A DNA stretch of 64,000 nucleotides from contig JAOZHW010000007.1 in assembly GCA_026014685.1 (NCBI GenBank), positions 1 to 64,000 of the forward strand. Reading direction: 5' to 3'. Shown here one piece after another: positions 42,501 to 50,731 of this stretch. The position numbers and the translations under genes were made by a program. The DNA is from Candidatus Bathyarchaeota archaeon (lineage in GTDB: Archaea > Thermoproteota > Bathyarchaeia > Bathyarchaeales > Bathycorpusculaceae). Every line of letters starts with the position of its first letter. The first letter of the stretch is position 1. Under the pieces are notes generated by a model. That model had not been told where the DNA came from and searched no databases. It was given only the letters and a program-made list of their open reading frames with translations.

Positions 42501-42870
42501 CGATAGCTTGCACAGGTGTACCTAAAACTTTAACGTTATACTTCTGGAGTAAACCTTTCTTTTCGAGTTCTAAGCCGCAGTTGAGTGCGGTTTGTCCACC
42601 GAAGCCAAGCAGGATGCCGTCGGGGCGTTCTTTCTCTATGACTTTTTCGACGTATTCGGGGGTGACTGGGAGAAGGTAAACTTTCCCTGAGAGGCGGGGG
42701 TCGGTTTGGATGGTGGCTATGTTTGGGTTGATGAGGACGGTTTCGATGCCTTCTTCTTGGAGCGCTTTTATGCATTGGCTGCCGCTGTAGTCGAATTCGG
42801 CTGCTTCACCGATTTTGATGGCGCCGCTGCCTAGCACCATGACTTTTTTAATCCAGTCAAACTTGGGCAT
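39595..42870 (-). CDS. carB: Carbamoyl phosphate synthetase large subunit
   Basis: Protein of 1091 aa, the usual large-subunit length. Two ATP-grasp halves are visible: the first begins [24 protein letters not shown], the second [45 protein letters not shown] and [15 protein letters not shown] are the paired catalytic segments. A C-terminal MGS-like regulatory domain follows (about 950-1080). It makes carbamoyl phosphate with carA for arginine and pyrimidines. It starts one base after the carA stop, in an argG-argH-carA-carB run. Confidence 0.95.
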   Translation of the reverse strand: [1091 protein letters not shown]

Positions 42871-44028
42871 CTATGGAGCCTCCAAGCTTTTTGCAAATTT
42901 ATCAAACAAAAGCTCCGTATCATACGGTCCCGGAGATGCTTCGGGGTGCCACTGCACAGCGAAAACGGGTTTAGTTTTATGGTGAATGCCCTCGGTGGTT
43001 TTGTCGTTGGGGTTAACAAACCAAGGTTCTAAGACGGTGTTTTTGAGTGATTTCATGTTTATGGCGTACCCGTGATTCTGCGTGGTGATGTAGCATCGGT
43101 TGCTGTTTAGGTCCAGTGCAGGCTGGTTTTGGGCGCGGTGGCCAAATTTGAGTTTGTAAGTGTCGCCTCCCAATGCAAGCGCGAGGATTTGTGCGCCCAG
43201 GCAGATGCCCATCATCGGAGTTTTCTCGCTTAACTCCCGCACGGCCTCGATGGTTTTGACACATTTCTTAGGGTCACCTGGACCGTTACTGATAAAGACG
43301 CCGTCAGGGTGGTAGCTCAATATTTGTTTGGCTGATGTGTCGTAGGGGACACGGACGACGTTTATGCCGCGTTTGAGGAGGTTGCGGATGATGCTGTACT
43401 TCACGCCGCAGTCGATTAGTACGGCGGTTCGTTTGCCTTCGACGTTGTAGGTAATTGGTTTTTTGACTGAGACTTCTTTGGCTAAGTCGGTTTCGTTTGG
43501 GTCCGCGATGCTTTTGCCGTTCTTTAGCAGTGCATCCATGTCGGGTTCGTTGCCTTCCTCAAACACCTGCAGTATGCCCAGCATGACTCCGTGTGTGCGG
43601 AGTTTTTTGGTTAAGCGTCGGGTGTCTACGCCGTAGATGCCTGGGACGCCTTCGTCTGCCAGCCACTTGTCCAGCGTCCGCGTGGATGCCCAGTGGAACG
43701 GTTCATGGCAGAGTTCGTGGATGATTAAGCCTTGAGGTTGAATGTGGTCGGATTCGAAGTAGAGCGGCAAACCGCAGTCCAGGACTTTGTCTGGTACACC
43801 ATAGTTGCCGACCATTGGGTAAGTGAAAGTTAAAATCTGCCCCTTATACGACGGGTCAGTCAATGCTTCTGGGTAGCCAACCATCTGGGTTGAAAAAACC
43901 ACTTCGCCAGAAACTTTTGCTGTTGCACCAAAACCTTTACCGATAAATGACGTTCCGTCTTCGAGAAGCAGAACCGCTTTTTTACATTTTTTGGACGTGC
44001 TATCTTGTGGAGCCAAAGCCCTATTCAA
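42871..44028 (-). CDS. carA: Carbamoyl phosphate synthetase small (glutaminase) subunit
   Basis: Protein of 385 aa. The N-terminal CarA domain (EDGTSFIGKGFGA) is followed by a class I glutamine amidotransferase with the nucleophile Cys in MMGICLGAQILALALGG and the His/Glu in QWHPEASPGP. It supplies ammonia to the large subunit. Directly followed by carB; preceded by argH with a 10-bp gap. Confidence 0.95.
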   Translation of the reverse strand: MNRALAPQDSTSKKCKKAVLLLEDGTSFIGKGFGATAKVSGEVVFSTQMVGYPEALTDPSYKGQILTFTYPMVGNYGVPDKVLDCGLPLYFESDHIQPQGLIIHELCHEPFHWASTRTLDKWLADEGVPGIYGVDTRRLTKKLRTHGVMLGILQVFEEGNEPDMDALLKNGKSIADPNETDLAKEVSVKKPITYNVEGKRTAVLIDCGVKYSIIRNLLKRGINVVRVPYDTSAKQILSYHPDGVFISNGPGDPKKCVKTIEAVRELSEKTPMMGICLGAQILALALGGDTYKLKFGHRAQNQPALDLNSNRCYITTQNHGYAINMKSLKNTVLEPWFVNPNDKTTEGIHHKTKPVFAVQWHPEASPGPYDTELLFDKFAKSLEAP

Positions 44029-44038
44029 CCTACCAGTT

Positions 44039-45556
44039 TCAATTTTTAAGCTTTACGCTTTCTTTTGTTTTTGCAGAAGAGTATGCCTCGACGGTTTTGT
44101 TGAGTGTGGTTTCGGCGCCTGCAAGGTGGTCTTTGAGTTTAGCGACGACTTTTTTGTTCTCTGCGAGCATTTTGTTTCGTGTTTTAAGTGCGCGTTTGAC
44201 TTCTGCGGGTGATGGACCGCCTTGTACTTTATATGTTTCGATTAGTTTGCGTAAATTTGTGCATGAAACAATATCTGCGTCTTTTACATCTAACTTGACG
44301 CCTGCCACATCCAAAGCCACCTTCTGCAGCAACTGAGCCGTGGCGTCGTTTAGCGTCTTCTTTTCGTCGATTAACGCCTTGACGAGGGCGCCGACGATTT
44401 TGTGGGACGTGCGAAAAGCCACACCGTATTTGCTTACGAGCATGTTGGCGACTTCGGTTGCCGCCACAAAACCCGAAGCTGCTTTTGCTTCGACGTTGCC
44501 TGAGACTTTGATGTTGGGAATAAGCGCTGTAAAGATGCCCAAAGATGCTTTTAGGTTATCAGTTGAAGCCCACAGCTTCGGGGTGACCTCTTGGAAATCC
44601 AAGTTGTATGTAGTCGGTAACCCTTTCAAGGCAGAAGCTGCAGCTACGAAATCGCCCAACGCGTAGCTTGCCCGAGCGCGGATGACTTCGAGGACTTCGG
44701 GGTTTTTCTTCTGTGGCATAATGCTGCTAGTCGAGGTGAATTCGTCGGGTAACTCGACGGTGCCGAACTCTGCGGAACTCCAGACGATTAGGTCTTCGGC
44801 GAAGCGGCTCAAGTTGACCGCAAGCAACGCCAACGCCGCTTGGGTTTCAACTATGAAATCTCGGTTACCGACTGCGTCAATAGAGTTCTCCAGCACATCG
44901 GTGAAGCCTAAGAGTGCTGCGGTTTTTTTGCGGTTAATCGGAAAACTCGTCGTCGCCAATGCACCTGCGCCTAAGGGACACAAGTTTACCCGCCCATAAG
45001 CGTCCAGCAGTCTTTGCAGGTCGCGGCCCAGTAGGTCGGCTTGGGAAAGCAGGTAGTGGGCGTATGTGACGGGCTGCGCGGCTTGAAGGTGTGTGTATTC
45101 GAGGATAATTGTCTCCGTGTGTTTGGCGGCTGATTCGAGAAGCTCTTGCTGCATGTCAACGATTTGCTGCATTATGGTGAGCAGTTCACTGCGGAGGGCA
45201 ATGCGTATGGCGGTGGTGACTTGGTCGTTTCGGCTTTTGGCGATGTGGAGGTTGCCGCCCACTTCTGGGCCCGTCTCAGCCAGCACGGCTTCTTCGACGG
45301 CCATGTGGACGTCTTCGGCGTTGGGGTCGAGTTTTTGAGGAGTTTGTTTTTGGAGGGCGGAGAGGATTTTTGCGCCGTCTTGCCATTGGATGATTTTTTG
45401 TTCCATAAGCATGGCGACGTGTGCCTTGTTGATGGCTAAGACAGCGTCAGCTAAGCGTGCGTCGTCCTTGCGGGACGAGCAGAACTTGGCTACGTCTGAG
45501 CGGACATCGCCGAGTCTTCCGCCATGCAACATTTTAGACGTATCTTCGTCCTCCAT
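44039..45556 (-). CDS. argH: Argininosuccinate lyase
   Basis: Protein of 505 aa, fumarase/aspartase superfamily. The signature SSIMPQKKNPEVLEVIR is present, along with LHIAKSRNDQVTTAIRI (substrate binding) and EYTHLQAAQPVTYAHYLL. It splits argininosuccinate into arginine and fumarate. Same strand as argG (15-bp gap) and carA. The C-terminal 60 residues are a longer Lys-rich tail than usual. Confidence 0.94.
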   Translation of the reverse strand: MEDEDTSKMLHGGRLGDVRSDVAKFCSSRKDDARLADAVLAINKAHVAMLMEQKIIQWQDGAKILSALQKQTPQKLDPNAEDVHMAVEEAVLAETGPEVGGNLHIAKSRNDQVTTAIRIALRSELLTIMQQIVDMQQELLESAAKHTETIILEYTHLQAAQPVTYAHYLLSQADLLGRDLQRLLDAYGRVNLCPLGAGALATTSFPINRKKTAALLGFTDVLENSIDAVGNRDFIVETQAALALLAVNLSRFAEDLIVWSSAEFGTVELPDEFTSTSSIMPQKKNPEVLEVIRARASYALGDFVAAASALKGLPTTYNLDFQEVTPKLWASTDNLKASLGIFTALIPNIKVSGNVEAKAASGFVAATEVANMLVSKYGVAFRTSHKIVGALVKALIDEKKTLNDATAQLLQKVALDVAGVKLDVKDADIVSCTNLRKLIETYKVQGGPSPAEVKRALKTRNKMLAENKKVVAKLKDHLAGAETTLNKTVEAYSSAKTKESVKLKN

Positions 45557-45571
45557 ATAACTAAGAAAGGT

Positions 45572-46774
45572 TTAGGGTTTTTTTGCCTTGGGCTTCTTGC
45601 TGGCTTTCTTTAACGAATTGTACATCCGCGTCTGCAAGCCCCAGAGCTCGATGAAGCCTTTGCTGTAGGATTGGTTAAAGCTTGTTTTTATGTTGTAGTT
45701 GGCTAGGTTTTTGTCGTAGAGGCTGTTGGGTGAGCTGCGTCCGACGACTTGGAGGCTGCCTTTGAAGAGTTTTAGTTTGACTTCGCCTGTGACGTTTTCC
45801 TGTGAATGGTTGATGTAGGCGTCTAAGTCGTCTTTGAGTGGGTCAACCCACAAGCCCGCGTAAGCCAGAAAAACCCATTCAGCGTCGATTTGCTGTTTGA
45901 AGAGCACTTGGTGGCGTGTCATGACCATTTTTTCGAGGTCTTTGTGCGCTTCAAGAATTACCAGTGCAGCGGGGCATTCGTAGACTTCGCGTGATTTTAA
46001 GCCGACGATGCGGTCTTCGATGTGGTCTATTCTGCCGACGCCGTGTTTGCCAGCGATTTCGTTAACGGTTTGGATGAGCGCGAGGGGCTTCATTTTTTTG
46101 CCGTTTACCGAAACGGGGACACCTGCCTCGAACCCGATGGTGATGACTTCGGGCGTGTTAGGCGCTTTCTCTGCCGAAGCTGTCCACTCATACGCGTCCT
46201 CTGGCGGCTCATTGTTTGCGTCCTCAAGCAAGCCGCATTCGATGGCGCGGCCCCAAACGCTGGCGTCGATGCTGTACTTTTTGGCGCTTTCGCTGACGGG
46301 GATGCCTTTGGTTTTGGCGTAAGCGATTTCTTCTTCCCGTGTTAAGCCCCATTCGCGGACGGGGGCGATGATTTGTTTGTCAGCTGCGAGGGATGCGAGG
46401 GTTATGTCGAAGCGAACTTGGTCGTTTCCGCGTCCTGTGCAGCCGTGAGCTAAGCCTGTTGCGCCTTCCTTCTCCGCGACCTCCACCATCTTTTTGGCGA
46501 TCAGTGGCCGAGAGAGGCTGGTGCTGATGGGGTATTTGCCTTCGTAGAGTGCGTTGGCTTTGATTGCTGGGAAAATGTAGTCTGTGCAGAATTCTTCTTT
46601 GGCGTCGATTGAGTAGTGTTTTAGGACGCCGAGTTTTTTGGCTTTCTCTTCGGCCGCTTTGAGGTCTTCGCCTTGACCTACATCCACTGTGACTGTGATG
46701 ACTTGTGCGTTTAGTTTTTCTTGGAGGTACTTGATTAAGACGGATGTGTCTAATCCGCCGCTGTAAGCTAACAC
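45572..46774 (-). CDS. argG: Argininosuccinate synthase
   Basis: Protein of 400 aa from a GTG: LAYSGGLDTSVLIKYL is the ATP P-loop, and GCTGRGNDQVRFD is diagnostic. It condenses citrulline and aspartate. The GTG start removes the beginning of the first strand. The frame continues upstream as ITTEKYV, and an ATG at 46809, 15 nt after the likely transcription start, is one base out of frame across a G5 run. So the true N-terminus may need one more base. First gene of the arg-car run. Confidence 0.93.
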   Translation of the reverse strand: MLAYSGGLDTSVLIKYLQEKLNAQVITVTVDVGQGEDLKAAEEKAKKLGVLKHYSIDAKEEFCTDYIFPAIKANALYEGKYPISTSLSRPLIAKKMVEVAEKEGATGLAHGCTGRGNDQVRFDITLASLAADKQIIAPVREWGLTREEEIAYAKTKGIPVSESAKKYSIDASVWGRAIECGLLEDANNEPPEDAYEWTASAEKAPNTPEVITIGFEAGVPVSVNGKKMKPLALIQTVNEIAGKHGVGRIDHIEDRIVGLKSREVYECPAALVILEAHKDLEKMVMTRHQVLFKQQIDAEWVFLAYAGLWVDPLKDDLDAYINHSQENVTGEVKLKLFKGSLQVVGRSSPNSLYDKNLANYNIKTSFNQSYSKGFIELWGLQTRMYNSLKKASKKPKAKKP

Positions 46775-46847
46775 ATATTTTTCGGTTGTTATGGTGTCTG
46801 TTCCCCCATTTTTTGGTTGGAATTGTTTCCCTTACCTTGAGGGCTGT

Positions 46848-46876
46848 ATTTTTAAACGTTGTGACTTTTTTGTCAC
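46848..46876 (-). promoter_or_regulatory. argG promoter with inverted repeat (candidate operator)
   Basis: On the minus strand TTTAAAAATA (46848-46857) is a good TATA box. Immediately upstream of it GTGAC (46861-46865) and GTCAC (46872-46876) form a 5-bp inverted repeat around T6 at the BRE position. It is a plausible arginine-repressor-like site; no regulator is identified. Confidence 0.45.
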
Positions 46877-47072
46877 TTAACAAGCTCTTTGTGTTCTATT
46901 TGGGACATTTATTGAAGGGCGGGATCAATTCTATTAAACAGACTAACGGCGATTGGGTTTCTTGTTTGGTCATCTGCGATTTTTTTGGATTATCACCTCT
47001 CTTCTTTTGCCTTATTTCGAATAATTCTACTTTATCAATTAAGGAAAATGAGCATATCTTTGAAGAGGGAGG

Positions 47073-47543
47073 CTACGACTTTAAAATAACCTTTATGCCC
47101 TCTAAAGCTCGCTTCGCGTCTATCCATTTAGGAATATTATTTAGCTGGCTTTCAATCTCTGAGGCGGCTATACTTGGAGTTATTTTACTTGCTTTCCTCT
47201 TCAGATATTCCTCTTGAGTAAGGGCAATTGATACCCAAATGCAGTCGCCCCAAGGATCTCCCTCAGCTGATACCTCCTCGTATAACTCTATGCCTGACGG
47301 TTGATTGTAAATCTGAGCTAAAGCCTTAGAACCGTCAATTATGCCTATTTCATAAAATAGTTGAAAACTCGATTTTACTAAGCTCTCCCATTTACCCAGA
47401 TTTTCAGCGATTAATATTTTGATCCCTTCAACATCTTTTTCACCGAACCTACGAAATACCGGCTCAACCTTGAGCACAACTCTTCCACTTTTTTCGTCAT
47501 GATTTTCAATGCTCAACCTATAATTAGCCAATATTATAGTCAT
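47073..47543 (-). CDS. Hypothetical protein
   Basis: 156 aa from ATG 47543, chosen because GGAGGG lies 9 nt upstream. An alternative TTG at 47558 overlaps that site. Mixed alpha/beta soluble protein with a beta-rich N-terminus (IILANYRLSIENHDEKSGRVVLKVEPVF); no family recognised. Confidence 0.65.
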   Translation of the reverse strand: MTIILANYRLSIENHDEKSGRVVLKVEPVFRRFGEKDVEGIKILIAENLGKWESLVKSSFQLFYEIGIIDGSKALAQIYNQPSGIELYEEVSAEGDPWGDCIWVSIALTQEEYLKRKASKITPSIAASEIESQLNNIPKWIDAKRALEGIKVILKS

Positions 47544-47657
47544 CTGATAACCCTCCAATCATTATTTCATCTAACTGTGGGTAAATTTAATTATTTTTAA
47601 CATGTTCTAAGCAAGCGATAGCAAAACTTAAAACCGCATAATAGTAAAAAGAGAGCC

Positions 47658-48134
47658 ATGACTCAAGGAGAAGCGGAAAAAAGAGATAAGCTAATTTATG
47701 AAGCTGTAAATGATCGTTATGCACTTGAATGGAAGAGAACAGATGACCTTGATGCGAAAGCGAATAATTTAACGGGTTTTGCTGGATTATTGGCAACTCT
47801 AACCGCTGGAATAACTACATTGCTACCGAAAGCTGACGGAGAATACTTGTTCTTGATTCCGTTAATATTGTTTCTATTTTCGGCCCTTTTTGGTATCTTA
47901 GCGTCATGGATAACAAGCTTCAGAGGATTAAATCCCAAGCAGCTAATTGACGGATACAAAGACAGGACAGAGTTAGAGACTTTAATTGCCCTAACTGCCA
48001 CAACTTCCGAACATACTCTGCACAATTTTTCTTTAAATGGGCGAAAAGTCAGATATATTTCCGCTTCTTTCATTGTTTTAATCTTAGCAGTGGTATCATT
48101 TTTTATAGTTTGTTTGATAAACTGGTTAATGTGA
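47658..48134 (+). CDS. Two-transmembrane protein (SLATT/S-2TM-effector-like)
   Basis: Protein of 158 aa. The N-terminal helix (RDKLIYEAVNDRYALEWKRTDDLDAKANNLTGF) runs into two close transmembrane helices (GLLATLTAGITTLL and YLFLIPLILFLFSALFGILASWI), with a third at the C-terminus (ASFIVLILAVVSFFIVCLI). The RxDxLDxKA...GF start is seen in 2TM proteins linked to nucleotide-signalling defence, but no sensor or cyclase gene is adjacent. An operon with a 50-aa gene is likely. Confidence 0.65.
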   Translation: MTQGEAEKRDKLIYEAVNDRYALEWKRTDDLDAKANNLTGFAGLLATLTAGITTLLPKADGEYLFLIPLILFLFSALFGILASWITSFRGLNPKQLIDGYKDRTELETLIALTATTSEHTLHNFSLNGRKVRYISASFIVLILAVVSFFIVCLINWLM

Positions 48135-48143
48135 GGTGAGAGG

Positions 48144-48296
48144 TTGACGCAGAGCGGTACAGAAAGGGATGCCGGAAAGAAAGAGTGGAAACCTGACCCA
48201 TCATTAACGATGGAAATTAGGAAAGGGGCAGATTGGAAATCTGATGACAGTTTGACGATGACATTAAAGGCTTCGAAGAAAACAAAGAAAGAATAA
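48144..48296 (+). CDS. 50-aa protein with an internal duplicated motif
   Basis: A TTG-started ORF 9 nt after the two-TM gene. It carries the same motif twice: WKPDPSLTMEIRK and WKSDDSLTMTLKA, W-K-x-D-x-S-L-T-M. A GAGGTGAGAGG ribosome-binding site precedes it. No match known. Tight coupling suggests it partners the membrane protein. Confidence 0.55.
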   Translation: MTQSGTERDAGKKEWKPDPSLTMEIRKGADWKSDDSLTMTLKASKKTKKE

Positions 48297-48582
48297 CCTC
48301 CGTCTATTGGCATGCTTTCCCTTGAGGAAGCCCCCCAAGTTTTTTACAATTAAATTTTGCAAGACGCCGAGTCTCAGCAGCTTTTGAGGCACAAAAATAG
48401 GACGAAAAGTGCTTTCAAGGTTTTATTAAGGCACATTGAGTCAGCGTTTATTTGTCATTTGAATATGAAAGAAAGGAAAGTCAAAGAACAAGAACTCATA
48501 AAGAAACGAGCTACACAACAAAAAAGTCAATCCAGACGCTAACAAGCTTTAAATGTCCCATTTGATACAACAAGAAAACAAC

Positions 48583-49161
48583 ATGACAGTCGCTCAAAAC
48601 GTCCGCAACCACCTCAAAAACAAACCCTACCTACTCGAAGCCCTCGAAAAAGGCATCGTAAACCTAAGCGAACTCAGCCGTCAACTCCAAAAAGAACTCA
48701 AAACTGACGACACCAGCGCCATAAAAGCCGCCCTGCGCCGCTACAGCGAAGAACTCCAAAAACACCGCCAGAAACGCGAAGAAAAAGTCCTCGCCCTCCT
48801 CAGACGCAGCGGCATAGCAATCTACGACCGCAAATCTGTCATCATAACCTCCAAAGAACTCACCCTCAACACAGGCATGAAGGTGGATTTGCTAGACAAA
48901 TTCGTCTACTTGCTGGATCGCAGTGATTTGCCTGAACGTATAAGCGCTTTGGTGAAGCATGAAAACTGCACCATGATAGTGGTTCACTCGCCTGAAGAGT
49001 TGGAAGCTACGCCGGGAGTTGTCGCTTTTCTGGCTACGTTGCTGGCGGAGCAGAACGTGAACATCGTCGAGTTCATTTCTTGCTGGACCGAAACCATCAT
49101 GGTAGTTGACAAAAAAGACAGCCTCAAAGCCTACGAAGTTCTGTCGAATTTGGTGGGGTAA
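48583..49161 (+). CDS. ACT-domain protein (putative regulator of aspartate-family synthesis)
   Basis: 192 aa from ATG 48583. The ATG at 48553 overlaps the TATA-like TTTAAA (48548-48553), so transcription probably begins near 48575. The N-terminus is helical (HTH-like, KGIVNLSELSRQLQKEL). The C-terminal 60 residues (CTMIVVHSPEELEATPGVVAFLATLLAEQNVNIVEFI) are an ACT domain, as in aspartokinases. It lies before the thrC-hom-aspartokinase genes, so it may sense their product. Ligand not determined. Confidence 0.8.
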   Translation: MTVAQNVRNHLKNKPYLLEALEKGIVNLSELSRQLQKELKTDDTSAIKAALRRYSEELQKHRQKREEKVLALLRRSGIAIYDRKSVIITSKELTLNTGMKVDLLDKFVYLLDRSDLPERISALVKHENCTMIVVHSPEELEATPGVVAFLATLLAEQNVNIVEFISCWTETIMVVDKKDSLKAYEVLSNLVG

Positions 49162-49280
49162 CCAAGCAGTCAAACAAAACATCTGCAGCTAAAATTTGTG
49201 CTATGTAATGGTTCCGCGAAAAGCGGTGTTGCAGTGTGTTTTACGCCTAATTAGACGCTATAACAGATTCCTATGCAGAA

Positions 49281-49329
49281 ACCTATTGGAGGGGAGAGTG
49301 CTGTCAGCGGATAGGTGCGTTTTTACGCA
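49281..49329 (+). promoter_or_regulatory. Structured leader region before thrC
   Basis: ACCTAT/ATAGGT (49281-49286/49311-49316) encloses GCTG-TC-AGC, and TGCGT-TTTT-ACGCA (49316-49329) follows. Both hairpins are in the 288-bp gap before thrC. They could be a leader or a small RNA. It matches no riboswitch family I know. Confidence 0.35.
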
Positions 49330-49476
49330 ACTATGCGTGCGCGCCAAGTTCTAAGGAGGGGCAAACAGCCACATTGATTCTCTTAGGCTGCACCAAAATT
49401 ATTAATTGCAGCGCTGATACTTCTCTGACTATACTCGTAACTTGAACAGGTGCCTTGTTCACTGGAGAGACAAAGT

Positions 49477-50724
49477 TTGGTTCATCAGGAATGCATAAAC
49501 TGCAAAGCAACCTACAGCGTAGATGAAGTTGTCTACTTCTGCAAAAAATGCAAAGACATCCTCGAAATAAAATTCGACAAAAACGAATTAGCCCAGAACT
49601 TAGCGGCAAGCGACTGGAAAACCAAACCGCTCAGCGTCTGGCGCTACCGCCCCTTAATGCCCATCCACGAATCCACCAAACTCGTCACCCTCGGCGAAGG
49701 CGGCACAGGCCTCCACCAATCTCCGCACCTCGGCAACGAATTAGGCATGAAACATCTCTACGTTAAAAACGAGGGGGAAAACCCCACAGGCAGCTTCAAA
49801 GACAGAGGCATGACCGTCGGAGTAACCAAAGCCGTCGAACTCGGCGCACGCCACGTCATCTGCGCCTCCACAGGCAACACCTCCGCCAGTTTGGCAGCGT
49901 ACGCCGCCAGAGCAGGCATCCGATGCACCGTACTCATTCCCTCAGGCAAAATCGCGTATGGCAAACTCAGCCAAGCCATGATTCACGGAGCCAAAGTGCT
50001 TCAAGTCAGAGGAAACTTTGATGAAGCCTTAGAGTTCGTTTTGAAGTTAGCGGAGAAGCACAAGAGCATCTACCTGTTGAATTCGATTAATCCCTTCCGC
50101 ATTGAAGGCCAAAAGTCGTTGGGCTACGAAATCTGCGAGCAACTCAACTACGAAGCCCCAGACCGCATCATCATCCCAGTGGGCAACGCAGGCAACATAA
50201 GCGCCGTCTGGAAAGGCCTCAAAGAATTCCACCAACTCGGACTCATAAAGAAGCTGCCCAAAATGACAGGTATCCAAGCCGCAGGTTCAGCCCCCATCGC
50301 GCAGGCAATCAAAACAGACAGCGACAAAATCGTCCCAGTCGAGCACCCCGAAACCATCGCCACAGCCATCCGCATCGGTGCACCCGTCAGCTGGAAAAAA
50401 GCCGTCAACGCCATCCGCGAATCAGGAGGCACCGCAGAAACCGTCACCGACGAAGAAATCCTCGATGCACAAAAAATCCTCGCCAGAATAGAGGGCATCT
50501 TTGTGGAACCCGCATCTGCCTCATCCATCGCAGGCTTAAAGAAACTCATCAAGCAGGGCACGGTGGCAAAGGACGAAAAGGTTGTCTGCATAACCACGGG
50601 GCACGGCTTAAAAGATCCCGATACAGCCATAAAGCAGTGTGAGAAGCCAGTGGAAGTGGACGCGGAAATCTCCGCTATAGAGGAAGCGTTAGGCTTAAAG
50701 AACCAACCCATAATTGCACGGTGA
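49477..50724 (+). CDS. thrC: Threonine synthase
   Basis: The start is TTG 49477, seven nt after GGAGAG; the GTG at 49450 is less likely. The N-terminal zinc ribbon (CINCKATY...CKKCKD) is archaeal-type. The PLP lysine lies in ENPTGSFKDRGMTVGV, and the phosphate site in VPVGNAGNISAVWKG. It converts O-phosphohomoserine to threonine. Followed 7 bp later by homoserine dehydrogenase in a thr operon. Confidence 0.94.
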   Translation: MVHQECINCKATYSVDEVVYFCKKCKDILEIKFDKNELAQNLAASDWKTKPLSVWRYRPLMPIHESTKLVTLGEGGTGLHQSPHLGNELGMKHLYVKNEGENPTGSFKDRGMTVGVTKAVELGARHVICASTGNTSASLAAYAARAGIRCTVLIPSGKIAYGKLSQAMIHGAKVLQVRGNFDEALEFVLKLAEKHKSIYLLNSINPFRIEGQKSLGYEICEQLNYEAPDRIIIPVGNAGNISAVWKGLKEFHQLGLIKKLPKMTGIQAAGSAPIAQAIKTDSDKIVPVEHPETIATAIRIGAPVSWKKAVNAIRESGGTAETVTDEEILDAQKILARIEGIFVEPASASSIAGLKKLIKQGTVAKDEKVVCITTGHGLKDPDTAIKQCEKPVEVDAEISAIEEALGLKNQPIIAR

Positions 50725-50731
50725 AGTATGA

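Noticed and set aside
48357-48542. 61-aa basic ORF before the ACT gene
   Set aside because: No ribosome-binding site and no recognisable fold; could be real but not supported.
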